Origin: an uncultured Bacteroidales bacterium
GTDB lineage: Bacteria; Bacteroidota; Bacteroidia; Bacteroidales; UBA932
Length of the DNA stretch: 64,000 nt
Direction of reading: 5' to 3'
Assembly (NCBI GenBank): GCA_934680015.1
Contig: CAKUSP010000001.1
Location: 248,001 to 312,000, forward strand
Notes under the pieces: generated by a model
What the model saw: the letters and a program-made list of their open reading frames with translations, nothing else
What the model was told of the DNA's origin: nothing
Database searches by the model: none
Shown here: positions 51,501 through 60,300 of the stretch, piece after piece
How positions within the stretch are numbered: the first letter of the stretch is position 1
Layout of the letters: each line of letters opens with the position of its first letter
Made by a program: the position numbers and the translations under genes

Positions 51501-51974
51501 TACAAGGGGTTTGATTTAGATATTTTTTTCCAAGGGGCTGCTCTATGTGATATCCCACTATGTGGGTGTTATTCCGATAAGGATGGTATATATGATAACA
51601 CTTTCTATACAAAACCATTTGCTTTTGACGGAAATACTCCACGATATCTTGTGGAGAATTCATGGACTCCAGATAACCTTAATGCCAAGTATCCACGTCT
51701 GCGTATAGAGGAGCGTGCAAATGGCGGAAAGATGTCGTCGTGGTGGATAGTGGACGGCTCGTATTGCAGGCTTAAATCACTCCAGCTTGGATATACTATT
51801 CCAGAAAGGATACTTAGAAAATTGGGCGTTGAGACGCTTCGTCTTTATTTTGCAGGAGGGAACCTATTTACTCTATCTCACCTTCCATATTTGGATCCAG
51901 AGATGCCGGATGTTAATCAAGGATATTATCCTCAGCAGAAAACATATGAGTTTGGTGTGAATTTGAAATTCTAA
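48594..51974 (+). CDS. SusC/RagA TonB-dependent transporter with STN domain
   Basis: A 1126-residue outer-membrane transporter. The signal peptide is followed by an STN domain (about 22-95, SLSIDVAGKNLETVLDEITSHSGVVFSYDK), the hallmark of transporters that signal through FecR. A carboxypeptidase-regulatory-like domain (VLMGGRVIDKDGLPIVGAAVFISGTSTGVITDLDGKW, about 117-195), the plug with the SusC signature DDVVVVGYGTQKKINMTG and VRASAGVMLITTKKG, and a 22-strand barrel ending in the aromatic NLKF complete it. Together with the SusD partner it imports oligosaccharides or peptides across the outer membrane. It starts 24 bases after the FecR gene. Confidence 0.95.
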   Translation: MKKFMAFLCGLGAFIQLATAQVQSLSIDVAGKNLETVLDEITSHSGVVFSYDKKIADFSFEKKGRIEGNLKDVLDSLFDGTGISWREISAERIALKMEQGPSQKKKSKKGMVLMGGRVIDKDGLPIVGAAVFISGTSTGVITDLDGKWKLEVPSNDATIEISCMGYASIVLETQGNTALELVLQDDTQYLDDVVVVGYGTQKKINMTGSVAQVNSSELKKSPVGSLSTLLAGKLPGLVSKQKSGQPGSDGASLYVRGIGAGDGSMLVVVDGVIRSFPDINPDEIESISILKDATSAAAYGVRASAGVMLITTKKGSKQKPTVNFNSSVSLSKNTTFPEFLDGPGYAYWYNKAQEMDGVAPENRRFTEDEINRITNGDPLGVYGNTDWFSMIFRKGAPIYNNSISLSGGTDTFKYFASLGAYNQQGIVERTSYDRYNTRINFEADVTDDFSLSVGMASRMSTAQSPGLSTGVGNSYASVFQQAMLMYPYLPLEHDSLPVGSMNMAGNGNQNPVAARDLSGTSTTDVSQVQTNATIKYDLPFLKGMSLSLDASYDKSFQTKKIEQLAYKLNVWNQTTRTWTQSWARHLSNGESQVNEWKVSSYSWMLRPTLKYTGSFNNHNLDVLLLYEFSQNGSESLSAGMRGYEITDIMDITFGETVIESLINGGHSMDKRAGVVSKINYNYAQKYLFETTLRVDATPYLPAEYRWGIFPGVSLGWRISEEEFFESARDVVDNLKIRLSAGRLGSDRSLGYSYSYLSTMVKGADPSVMIGNKPSYGISPSSPANTHLRWQTNDTFNMGVDARLWKGLLSVEFDAFYMIAKNKLEAQSGLFPPSMGSYFPTYINYGSHDNRGFELVLTHENHVSDFHYNIRGNLSWARNKILKMTEDPNIPSYMKEVGHPMGQYYGFQALGLFQSEEEIKNSAVYGPTLPGEIKLKDINKDGRITWGQDRTVIGRSSTPEMIFGLNMNFFYKGFDLDIFFQGAALCDIPLCGCYSDKDGIYDNTFYTKPFAFDGNTPRYLVENSWTPDNLNAKYPRLRIEERANGGKMSSWWIVDGSYCRLKSLQLGYTIPERILRKLGVETLRLYFAGGNLFTLSHLPYLDPEMPDVNQGYYPQQKTYEFGVNLKF

Positions 51975-51981
51975 CTTTATC

Positions 51982-53544
51982 ATGAAAAAATTGACTTATT
52001 TAATTATATCAGTATTTGCAGTTTGTGCCTGTTCTATGGAACCAGAGCTTACAGGGTCTTATTCTGAAAAAGTCGCTTGGTCCAGTGAAGCCAATGCTCA
52101 GATGTATGTGAATGATTTTTACCCACTTTTGGGGTACAATTATTATAATACTGCCGTGAGTGATGACTGTTGTTCGGATATTATGCGAAATAATTCCCCT
52201 ATGGCAGAGGAGAACTATTTCTTATATGGCACAGTGACGGTCAGTCCAGATAACAACATTTTCAACAATTGGGCTTGGGGACATAGTTGGGCACTTTCTG
52301 TGTGCCGTTTTATAGACTCAATGAACAGGTATGGCACGGGTCTTTCTCAAGATTATAGGAATTATCTTGAAGCTCAGGTGAGATGGTTTAGAGCGCATGT
52401 TTATTTTGAAATGGCCAAGCGATATGGGGCAAGTCTTGTGTTATGGAGAGAACTTCCAGAAATGGGAAGCAAGAATCACGACAGGTGCACTCCGCAACAG
52501 TGCTGGGATTTTATTGCTGAGGATTTGGATTTTGCAGCAAAATACCTTCCTGTAAGCGATCAAGCAGGTAAATTAACAAAAGGCGCTGCATTGGGACTTA
52601 AGGCTCGTGCCATGCTTTACGCCAGAGATTATGAGAGCGCATTGAACGCAACAGAACAGATTGAAGAACTGGGTATATATGATCTTGAACCCGATTATGC
52701 TAAGTTGTTTCAATATACAAGAGCTAAAGGAACAAGTGTAGAGAGCATAGCTGAATTTGGATTTTCGTATCCGTCTATTTCATATACTTTTGACAAATTT
52801 TTTTGTCCCCCTGGAGATGGCGGTTATGCGCAAGCAAGCCCTACTGAAGACCTTGTAGGAATGTATCAGATGGCAGATGGCCGTGATTTTGACTGGAATG
52901 ATCCTATTATGGCATCATCTCCATACGAAGGCCGGGAGTATCGTTTCTATGCTTCTATTCTTTATGATGGTGCTACATGGAAGGGACGCGTTTTGGATAT
53001 GTCAGAAGGTGCCTTGGACGGAGTATCCGCTGCAGGTGGTTCTACATCTACTGGTTATTATATGCGTAAGTTGTTTGATCCATCTCAAACTGTCGGTTTT
53101 TCTGAAAGCGATTTGACTTATTATTATATGCGATATGCTGAAGTATTGCTAATTAGAGCAGAGGCATTGGCTCAACTTAACCGCGTAGACGAAGCTATGG
53201 TCTTTCTTAATAGAGTTAGAACTCGAGCAAAGTTTGACAATCCTTTGTCTGCATCGTCCAAATCCGAATTTATGGCACTCCTTCAACGTGAATGTGCTGT
53301 GGAATTCGCTTTTGAGGGACATCGTTTCTGGGATTTAAGAAGGTGGGGTATTGCCAAGCAGAAATTGAATAACTATAGGCGTAAAGGCGTTAAACCTTCG
53401 GTAAAGGACGGAAAACGTCAGTATACTATTTTTAGTGCTGATAATAAGATTATTAAATATAATGATAAGTATAATCGTTTTCCTATTCCATTAGTGGAAA
53501 TTCAGAGAAATGAGTCGCTTGAACAATTTGAAGAATGGAAATAA
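51982..53544 (+). CDS. SusD/RagB substrate-binding lipoprotein
   Basis: A 520-residue surface lipoprotein (signal KLTYLIISVFAVCAC) of the SusD family. The TPR-like helices RWFRAHVYFEMAKRYG, ALGLKARAMLYARDYESAL and YYMRYAEVLLIRAEALAQLNRVDEAM, and the C-terminal ECAVEFAFEGHRFWDLRRWGI block identify it. It forms the lid on the SusC barrel. It starts seven bases after the SusC gene. Confidence 0.95.
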   Translation: MKKLTYLIISVFAVCACSMEPELTGSYSEKVAWSSEANAQMYVNDFYPLLGYNYYNTAVSDDCCSDIMRNNSPMAEENYFLYGTVTVSPDNNIFNNWAWGHSWALSVCRFIDSMNRYGTGLSQDYRNYLEAQVRWFRAHVYFEMAKRYGASLVLWRELPEMGSKNHDRCTPQQCWDFIAEDLDFAAKYLPVSDQAGKLTKGAALGLKARAMLYARDYESALNATEQIEELGIYDLEPDYAKLFQYTRAKGTSVESIAEFGFSYPSISYTFDKFFCPPGDGGYAQASPTEDLVGMYQMADGRDFDWNDPIMASSPYEGREYRFYASILYDGATWKGRVLDMSEGALDGVSAAGGSTSTGYYMRKLFDPSQTVGFSESDLTYYYMRYAEVLLIRAEALAQLNRVDEAMVFLNRVRTRAKFDNPLSASSKSEFMALLQRECAVEFAFEGHRFWDLRRWGIAKQKLNNYRRKGVKPSVKDGKRQYTIFSADNKIIKYNDKYNRFPIPLVEIQRNESLEQFEEWK

Positions 53545-53573
53545 TTATTATTAACTTTTTAAATTCACATAAA

Positions 53574-54983
53574 ATGAAAAACATTAAACTATTGGCAGGA
53601 CTTATGACAGCATTTGCACTGTTTTCCTGCACTCAAACTGAGAAGGAACTTCCTAAAGGAAATGGCCTTTTGAATTTTGTTGTAAAGATTCCTGAGCAAC
53701 CTGGCGAATACAGCGCCACGAAAAAAGGCCCTTATACTCCTGGTGAAGAAATAATCGTACAGATTCCGTCTTCATATGAGCAGCCTGTGGATATTACTGC
53801 TCTTGAAGCTTATGCAAGTTTTGACAACGATTGTTATGCCGATCCGGCTGTGCCTTCAGTAATAGATTTTACTGAACCTTATGAAATTACAGTGGTCCTC
53901 GCTGATGGTTCTAAGCAGACCAATACCATAAAGATAGAGTTCGTCTATCCTCGTATAAAGGTCGAGGAACTTTGGAAAAAGGACAATAATGAGCTCAAAT
54001 GTTTATATACGCATTGGCTGAATCTTGCTGCAGATCAGAAATATGTATATGTACTTGATGCTATTCAGAATCTAGGTGATAAGATTAAGGTTCTGGATAG
54101 GATGACTGGTGAAGTCGTCAAGGAAATAGACACGCCTAACAGTATTATGGCGCAGGTTCATGTAGATGCTGCTGGAAGGCTTGTAGCTACTCGTTATAAT
54201 ATGTACGGCGCTGGCTTTATTCTTTATATCTATGATGCAGCAGAAGAAAAGTGGAGCGAACCTGTGATTTGGTATGTTCCAGATGATGAAAAAGGCATTG
54301 TCGTCCCTGCATATCTTGGAGAAAGGGCAAGTATATGCGGTGATTTGAAGAGCGGTAAGGCTTATGTTTATGCCACAGCTCCAGATAGTAATAGCTATTA
54401 TTGCTGGGAATTTAATGATGGTGTGCCTTCTAGCGAACCTATAATTACCCGCTATGCTGGTGTTAAAGAGGATTGGAGCAAGTGTATGGTAAAGAGAACA
54501 TCAGTTGCCTCTGATGCTAATCTTTATTTTGGCTATACTAAATATACTGGAGCAGAGGAGTCTTCATACGCTGGATTCGACATGCTTACCCCAGAAATGG
54601 ATGTCTATTCGATCTCTCAAGTTAATTATGGACCACGTATCTTGAATTATCAACCTTTTACAATTAATGGGGAGAATTGGCTCGCTCTTGCATATCAATG
54701 TGATTACACGAGATGGAGTGGTTCGCGTCTAGCAATATTTGATATAAATGACCTGGACAAATGGTCTATGACTCCAGATGATGATAATTACATTTTTGAT
54801 TTCAGATTGTATAATTCAGGAGACTGGGGAGGTACTAATTATGAACAGAATGCTGGTATGGCGGTTGTATGTGATAGCGATGCTGCCTATATCTATGTTT
54901 CTGCTGCGGCTAAGGGCGGTGATCCTGTTGAGGATAATTCTCGTAGTGCAGTGATGTGCTATAAAATGACTTATACTAAGTAA
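53574..54983 (+). CDS. DUF5018-type surface lipoprotein
   Basis: A 469-residue lipoprotein (signal MKNIKLLAGLMTAFALFSC). The first ~120 residues form a beta domain (VDITALEAYASFDNDCYADPAVPSVIDFTEPYEITVVLADGSKQTNTIKIEF) like DUF5018. The rest looks like a beta-propeller (KYVYVLDAI, GRLVATRYNMYG, AYVYATAPDSN, NLYFGYTKY, AYIYVSAAA). Such proteins are usually surface glycan-binding components at this position of a glycan locus. ATG 53574 begins the signal peptide. It is 29 bases from SusD. Confidence 0.8.
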   Translation: MKNIKLLAGLMTAFALFSCTQTEKELPKGNGLLNFVVKIPEQPGEYSATKKGPYTPGEEIIVQIPSSYEQPVDITALEAYASFDNDCYADPAVPSVIDFTEPYEITVVLADGSKQTNTIKIEFVYPRIKVEELWKKDNNELKCLYTHWLNLAADQKYVYVLDAIQNLGDKIKVLDRMTGEVVKEIDTPNSIMAQVHVDAAGRLVATRYNMYGAGFILYIYDAAEEKWSEPVIWYVPDDEKGIVVPAYLGERASICGDLKSGKAYVYATAPDSNSYYCWEFNDGVPSSEPIITRYAGVKEDWSKCMVKRTSVASDANLYFGYTKYTGAEESSYAGFDMLTPEMDVYSISQVNYGPRILNYQPFTINGENWLALAYQCDYTRWSGSRLAIFDINDLDKWSMTPDDDNYIFDFRLYNSGDWGGTNYEQNAGMAVVCDSDAAYIYVSAAAKGGDPVEDNSRSAVMCYKMTYTK

Positions 54984-54984
54984 T

Positions 54985-56616
54985 ATGTCTAGAATGTCAT
55001 TTGGGACATTTTTAATTTTGGCTTTTTGTTCCTGCACTAAACCTGCGGTTGAAGATAATTCTACCGCAGAGCAGGAGCGAAAAGAAAAAGAAGTTGCTGA
55101 ATTGCTTTCATGCGTGCATTCGTCGAAACCGATTAATACTTTTGATGAAAAAAACACGTGGTATTATACGATGGGGCCAGATGCCAATTCTCCATTGGCC
55201 AAAATTAGGCGTAATGTGGTTACTGGAAGCAAGATAGAAGGAGACGGCTCTTTTGCGATAAGCTATTCATTTTCTGGCATCCATACTGGAAATCAAGCGG
55301 AAATGGTTTATTTTCAACATCGATGGGGTGATTTTAGACCAGATCTTGGATTTGAACCGCTTGGCCTATCCATGTGGATAAAAGGACATAGGACTAATAA
55401 AGGGGTTTTCCGTTTCGTTTTGCTTCAGGACGATAAGATGTTTCCTGATAATCAGACTATAAGACAGACTTTCGAGTATTCGGATAGTGAAATATTAAAG
55501 AAAGAAGAGTGGACGCGTCTTGTTCTCCCATACTCGTGGTTCAAAAATTACTATGGTGAAGGTAAGTTGGATCCGTCTCGTTGCATAGGATACAGAATTG
55601 AAATAGTAAATGAAGCTGGCGTGTCGATTGATGGATGTGAGTTTTTGATAGATAATCTTGAACAATTGACTTCTTATATGCCACAATACAAGGTGGGAAG
55701 TCGTTTTTCAAGTATTTTTATACAACTTAATAAAATTTATCAGAATTATGACTGGGAACAGGCTTTCAAATCATGTCTTGAGGTTGGGATAGATACTTGG
55801 ATCATACAATACAGCATAGGTTTTGGGGAAGAAAACAATGTTTCATGGTATTCTAATACTGCATTAGATTTTGTTCAGACTAAATATGCTATTATAGATG
55901 AGATGGTGAGTGCCGCTGAAAAAACGGGATTTAAACTTATTTTCGGCCTTTTCGGTGGAGATTATAGTAAGACTAATACTCAGGATCAGAAGATTTATGA
56001 TGCCTTGTTGACTAAAAATTCACTTGTGGCAGATGAAATAAGCGCAAATTTTGGATCTTCTCCTTGTTTTGCGGGCTGGTATATCACTGAAGAGTTTCAT
56101 GATGGCACATGGCCTGTAGGATGGCATGCGGATAAGGCAAGGGATATGCTTGGCACTTACCTGAATTCAGTGGCAAAGTATGCCAAGTCGAAAAATGCCA
56201 AGCTTGTGTGTATAGCTCCAGCTTTGTGGCGAGGAATGCCTGCTGATTTATGTGGAAAGTGGTTCGAGGGGTTATTTAAGAATACACCTGATGTGGATGT
56301 TTTATATCTGCAGGATTGTGCTGGTAGAGGGCCGTCTACAATAACAAGTGTGCAAGTGGATTTGCCTAATTATTTTAGTCATATAAAAAAGGCATGTGAC
56401 AATACAGGGGTTAAGTTCGGTGTGGACGTGGAATCCTTTATGTCTTGCTCATCGCCGGAGATTCCCTATCAGGCTAAGAATTGGGAAGAATTGAAACTTC
56501 AACTTGAAATGGCTGGTAATTTTACAGATTTTATAACTAACTTTAGTTGGGCGACTTTTAAGCCTGGAACTGGAGGATTTAATGAGTATAAGGAATATGT
56601 CGAGATGTATAAGTAG
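54985..56616 (+). CDS. DUF4434-type glycosidase-like lipoprotein 1
   Basis: A 543-residue lipoprotein (signal SFGTFLILAFCSC). An N-terminal jelly-roll (about 60-235: SFAISYSFSGIHTG ... LGLSMWIKGHRTNKGVFRF ... CIGYRIEIVNEAGVSIDGCEFLIDNL) is followed by a TIM-barrel of DUF4434 type (FSSIFIQLNKIYQNYDWEQAFKSCLEVGIDTWIIQYSIG ... CFAGWYITEEFHDGTW ... VLYLQDCAGRG ... VKFGVDVESFM). The EE of WYITEEFH and the acidic residues in later strands are plausible catalytic groups, but activity is not proven. Its start codon is one base past the DUF5018 stop. Confidence 0.8.
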   Translation: MSRMSFGTFLILAFCSCTKPAVEDNSTAEQERKEKEVAELLSCVHSSKPINTFDEKNTWYYTMGPDANSPLAKIRRNVVTGSKIEGDGSFAISYSFSGIHTGNQAEMVYFQHRWGDFRPDLGFEPLGLSMWIKGHRTNKGVFRFVLLQDDKMFPDNQTIRQTFEYSDSEILKKEEWTRLVLPYSWFKNYYGEGKLDPSRCIGYRIEIVNEAGVSIDGCEFLIDNLEQLTSYMPQYKVGSRFSSIFIQLNKIYQNYDWEQAFKSCLEVGIDTWIIQYSIGFGEENNVSWYSNTALDFVQTKYAIIDEMVSAAEKTGFKLIFGLFGGDYSKTNTQDQKIYDALLTKNSLVADEISANFGSSPCFAGWYITEEFHDGTWPVGWHADKARDMLGTYLNSVAKYAKSKNAKLVCIAPALWRGMPADLCGKWFEGLFKNTPDVDVLYLQDCAGRGPSTITSVQVDLPNYFSHIKKACDNTGVKFGVDVESFMSCSSPEIPYQAKNWEELKLQLEMAGNFTDFITNFSWATFKPGTGGFNEYKEYVEMYK

Positions 56617-57973
56617 CCTTTTGGGCGCAGTGGCTTTGTTATGTGGGTGTTCGTCAGGTTCGAGTGAGATCGATTTGACTATTATACCGCCAGGATTGGT
56701 AAGTGATAAGGTGGATTTAGATCTGCGTTATGGTATTTCTAATCAAAGTAATAAAAGTGCTACTTATGATGTTGAGGTACATGCTGAGGATGGTTTATTA
56801 TATAGAGATTGTGTGACTGTTGGTCCTGATGATGTATGGTCTTATAAACAAGTAATTCCTTCTAGTACTATATCTGGTGATAAAACAGTGACATTAAGGG
56901 TTTTATCTAATGGCAAGGCTTGGGAAAAGGCTGAAAGGGTAAGTGTCGTGCCGTCCGAAAGCCGTAGTATTCATAGGATTACAGGAGCATGGACAGGAAT
57001 TTGCCATTGGAGTGAAGTAGAAGGAAAGCATTGGAACAAGGATATTAGAAATCTGTCCGAATCCCAATGGGCTGAAATAGTTCGTTCCATGCACAAACTT
57101 GGCATGGATATGATTATTATTCAGGAAGTTTTCCGTAATGAGGAGTATGTCGGGAAGCATTCTACTACGGTGGAAAACTATAGAGGAAAAGCTTATTATC
57201 CCTCTAAATTATATCCAGGGAGGATGGATATAAAGTCAGTAGATCCCTTAGAAGTTATTTTTAGTGAGGCTGATAAACTTGGCATGAAGGTGATGCCTGG
57301 AGTAGGATTGTTTGCATGGTTCGATTTTTCGAGAGAGTCTTTGGATTGGCATAAAAATGTAGCTAAGGAGTTATGGGAACGATATGGCCATCATCCTTCC
57401 TTTTATGGGTTTTATGTGTCAGAAGAGTCGGGCGGAAGTCTGGACAATTGGGAGTGGACAGAGGAAAAACGGCAGATGCGAAGAGACGAGATAGTGGATT
57501 TCATGAAGGAATTCAAGTTTTTTTGCCGACGATTGGCCCCTGCCAAGCCTATTATGCTTGCTACTAATTCGTTCGGGATAAAGGGAGCTGAGCCTACTTA
57601 TGAGAGACTATTAGAGCATTTGGATATCCTATGCCCGTTTGGCTTTGCAAGAATGCCGGAAGGGGATATTAGTGGAAAAGAGGCTGCGGATATTCTTCAA
57701 GGCTTGTGCGATAGGGCAGGAGCTCATTTCTGGTTCGACCAGGAGGTTTTTCTTTTCAATGAGGATAATTCTCTTTATCCGCGTGACATCGAGGGGATAA
57801 TTAAGGACTTGAATTTACTTGATAATTTCGAGAAAGTGCTTTGCTATCAGTATCCAGGCGTGTTTTCAGACCCATCGTCGGATTTTAGGGTCGGGGAGTC
57901 TAAAACCATTAAATTGTTTGAGGATTACTTGAATTATCTAAATAATTTAGAAGAGAGTGTTAGCACTAAATGA
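56582..57973 (+). CDS. DUF4434-type glycosidase-like lipoprotein 2
   Basis: A 463-residue lipoprotein (signal ends LCGC, cysteine near 22) with a beta-sandwich N-terminal domain (about 30-125) and a TIM-barrel like the preceding protein: ITGAWTGICHWSEVEGKHWNKDIRN ... MHKLGMDMIIIQEVF ... FYGFYVSEESGGSL ... ILCPFGFARMPEGD ... HFWFDQEVFLFN. The YVSEE segment aligns with YITEE in the first protein. The gene overlaps the upstream one by 35 bases, so expression is coupled. They probably attack one glycan together. Confidence 0.8.
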   Translation: MSIRNMSRCISSLLGAVALLCGCSSGSSEIDLTIIPPGLVSDKVDLDLRYGISNQSNKSATYDVEVHAEDGLLYRDCVTVGPDDVWSYKQVIPSSTISGDKTVTLRVLSNGKAWEKAERVSVVPSESRSIHRITGAWTGICHWSEVEGKHWNKDIRNLSESQWAEIVRSMHKLGMDMIIIQEVFRNEEYVGKHSTTVENYRGKAYYPSKLYPGRMDIKSVDPLEVIFSEADKLGMKVMPGVGLFAWFDFSRESLDWHKNVAKELWERYGHHPSFYGFYVSEESGGSLDNWEWTEEKRQMRRDEIVDFMKEFKFFCRRLAPAKPIMLATNSFGIKGAEPTYERLLEHLDILCPFGFARMPEGDISGKEAADILQGLCDRAGAHFWFDQEVFLFNEDNSLYPRDIEGIIKDLNLLDNFEKVLCYQYPGVFSDPSSDFRVGESKTIKLFEDYLNYLNNLEESVSTK

Positions 57974-58135
57974 TTTAACAGTTGCATGACTTATCCACTT
58001 TGAATGAAAGGGATAGATTCTAAAGTGTCAATCAAGTTTATCTTTAAATAGGCTTGGTTGGCCTTAATTAAGAATAGAGGGGTGTTAGACGAAAAAATAT
58101 TATCTTTGTGATAAAGGTTTTATAAAAAGATATCT
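57974..58135 (+). promoter_or_regulatory. Spacer with -7 box before the DUF4886 gene
   Basis: TATCTTTG at 58101-58108, 27 bases before the ATG. No clear TTTG at the usual distance. The rest of the spacer has no frame. Confidence 0.5.
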
Positions 58136-59074
58136 ATGAAGCGCATTTTAGGCATTTTAACATTTATGATGTTTGCTACAAGTTCTATTTACGCAAGGGA
58201 AAGATTTGTCAATTATTCTCTTCCTTCGCCTGTGGATACTTTAAGGATTTTAGCGGTCGGTAATAGTTTTTCGGATGATGGGACGGAATATCTTCCGGAT
58301 TTGCTCGAAGCTGCGGGAATCCATAATGTCATTATAGCGCGTCTTTATATAGGCGGTTGTTCTTTAGAACAGCATTGTCTTGAGTATAAGAATAATACCA
58401 GGGATTATGTGTATTCTAAATCGACCCAGAACCAATGGGTGAAAGCAAAAGAAAAGGTGTCGCTCCGGGATGCTTTGCATGACGAAAAATGGGATATTGT
58501 CACGATTCAGGAGACTTCTGGGCTTTCTGGCATATATGATTCCTATGAAAAATGGATACCCACTTTGCTTGAGATAATTCGCCGAGAGGTCCGAAATCCT
58601 AAGGCGAGCATCGTATGGCATGAGACTTGGGCTTATGCCGTTAATTCCGACCATGGCAAATTTCCTCTTTATAATAGGAATCAACAGACAATGTATTCAG
58701 GGATAGTTGATTGCGTTAGACGCGCTTCTTCGGAATTTAATTTGCCAATAGTAATTCCAAGTGGTGATGCTATACAGATTGCTCGTGGAACTAGACTGAA
58801 TAATAGGGGAGAGGTCCCGGAGAATAACAAGGTCTATGATCTTACTCGGGACGGATATCATCTTAATCGCCAATATGGTCGCTATATTGCTGCTTGTACT
58901 TGGTTTGAAGCATTGATACGGCCAATATTTGGGGTTTCGGTATTGGCCAATGCTTGCCATCTTCGAAATACAGAATTCAGCTTGGATGCGCAAGACGCTG
59001 CTCTTTGTCAGGGATGTGCGGTTAAGGCGGTAGAGGGGTGGAATGCGGTTACGATGGTGCCTACAGATCGGTAG
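58136..59074 (+). CDS. DUF4886 SGNH-like hydrolase
   Basis: A 312-residue exported protein (signal peptide to about residue 21, SIYARERF). The DUF4886 pattern LRILAVGNSFSDDGTEYLPDLLEAAGI is like block I of SGNH hydrolases with the nucleophile serine in GNSFSDD. GGCSLEQH, WDIVTIQETSG and DGYHLNRQYGRYIAACTWFEAL supply the later blocks, with an Asp-x-x-His. Such proteins may remove acyl or other esters from glycans. It has its own promoter and stands directly after the SusCD locus in the same direction, so a joint role is plausible. Confidence 0.82.
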   Translation: MKRILGILTFMMFATSSIYARERFVNYSLPSPVDTLRILAVGNSFSDDGTEYLPDLLEAAGIHNVIIARLYIGGCSLEQHCLEYKNNTRDYVYSKSTQNQWVKAKEKVSLRDALHDEKWDIVTIQETSGLSGIYDSYEKWIPTLLEIIRREVRNPKASIVWHETWAYAVNSDHGKFPLYNRNQQTMYSGIVDCVRRASSEFNLPIVIPSGDAIQIARGTRLNNRGEVPENNKVYDLTRDGYHLNRQYGRYIAACTWFEALIRPIFGVSVLANACHLRNTEFSLDAQDAALCQGCAVKAVEGWNAVTMVPTDR

Positions 59075-59156
59075 AATTTTCATTCAAGTTCCGGCGATTT
59101 GTTAACCATAATTTGATAATTTTATTTTAAGTAATGTGAAAAAAATAAGTTGCGTC

Positions 59157-59334
59157 AGATTAGAATGAGATTTTCGTGGATAGATTTCTTTTCGAAGAAG
59201 GAGTGTGCCGGTGGCACATAACTGATGAGAAAAGGAATATGGACCAAAAAGATTTACTAAGATGATGCAGGTTATTTTTTGAATGTTACTAAGCCACACA
59301 GCTGATAGAAATTACATTTTAAAACAGGCTTTTT
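59157..59334 (-). repeat. Dispersed inverted-repeat element, copy F
   Basis: In minus orientation the left end is the complement of CATTTTAAAACAGGCTTTT (from 59315) and the core is TCATCAGTTATGTGCC, a three-base loop and GGCACAC (plus-strand stem 59203-59209 with 59213-59219). The other end near 59157-59179 is degenerate. It occupies most of the gap between two convergent genes. Confidence 0.65.
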
Positions 59335-59370
59335 GGGAAAGCTTTGCTTTTAATTTCTTTAAGTAACGGA

Positions 59371-60300
59371 TCATTTCTCCCATACCAGATAGTTTTCGTA
59401 TTCGGTATGTGGAAGTTCCGGAGAGAAATTTCTGGATATGCGTAGTTTTCCGTTTTTATCTCGATAGCAGTCTAAGGTGAATCCGCCATTAAGGTAAATG
59501 GCATTATCCACGCCCATATCAGCAAGAGCTTGCGCGAAATCGTGAAGAGATTCTTTCACTTCCGTAGTCACCATAAAAATCTCTTTATCTCTTATGCATA
59601 AGGCTTTACGGATAGCTTTGCCTTTGGGATTATTCTCTATCATCTGTCCATTCTTAACTAAAGCGTATTGGCGGAAAAAATATCCGTCCTCCTCTGTAGC
59701 CTTTTCAAAAAGCGGTGAATTCTCTGCCATGCCAATCGTCATAGTCTGCCCGATTATGGCACAATACCCTTTTTTTGAAAGACCCCATGCTATAGGCTCG
59801 CCTTTAAGTACGAATGCTCCGTTGATTTTTCCATTATCTGCCCTTATATCAGCTGCTTGACAGGCAAATAGAATAGAAGGATCCGTTAAATCAGGCATAC
59901 CTATAACCAGCTTGGCATGAGCATTATGTGGAATGAAAACATTTAATGGCATGTCATTTACTGATACGATCTTACGCTCGATATATGCTAGCCTCCCTTC
60001 TCGATTATCTATGATCGCCGTACTTTCCGCATCATTTTGTGCATGAGCTGGACTTACCTGTTCAGATAGGATTTCCGCTTTCGTGGTATCTGGACGTTGA
60101 GATAAAAAGAGCATTAGAATTACTGCCAATACCGCAACTCCACCTAGCAGAAGCCATACTGGCCAATGCGTATCGTGCCCTTTACTGCTATCATTCCCAT
60201 TTATCCCTTCGGAGTCCTGTTTATGTGCACCTTTTTTATTATGGGCGCTTCCGAGAATTTTTATCTCGTCATCTTTTATGTCTTTATCTATTCTAATCAT
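59371..60300 (-). CDS. Membrane-anchored phosphodiester glycosidase-like protein
   Basis: A 309-residue protein with a charged cytoplasmic N terminus, one membrane segment (VWLLLGGVAVLAVILMLFL, about 48-66) and an extracytoplasmic domain that resembles the NAGPA/phosphodiester glycosidase family (KINGAFVLKGEPIAWGLSKKGYCAIIGQTMTIG ... ALCIRDKEIFMVTTEVKESLHDFAQALADMGVDNAIYLNGGFTLDCYRD). These enzymes cut sugar-phosphate diesters. The C-terminal LxGG-type motif is present in LNGGFT. The start overlaps the LytTR gene end by eight bases, so they form an operon. Confidence 0.75.
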   Translation of the reverse strand: MIRIDKDIKDDEIKILGSAHNKKGAHKQDSEGINGNDSSKGHDTHWPVWLLLGGVAVLAVILMLFLSQRPDTTKAEILSEQVSPAHAQNDAESTAIIDNREGRLAYIERKIVSVNDMPLNVFIPHNAHAKLVIGMPDLTDPSILFACQAADIRADNGKINGAFVLKGEPIAWGLSKKGYCAIIGQTMTIGMAENSPLFEKATEEDGYFFRQYALVKNGQMIENNPKGKAIRKALCIRDKEIFMVTTEVKESLHDFAQALADMGVDNAIYLNGGFTLDCYRDKNGKLRISRNFSPELPHTEYENYLVWEK

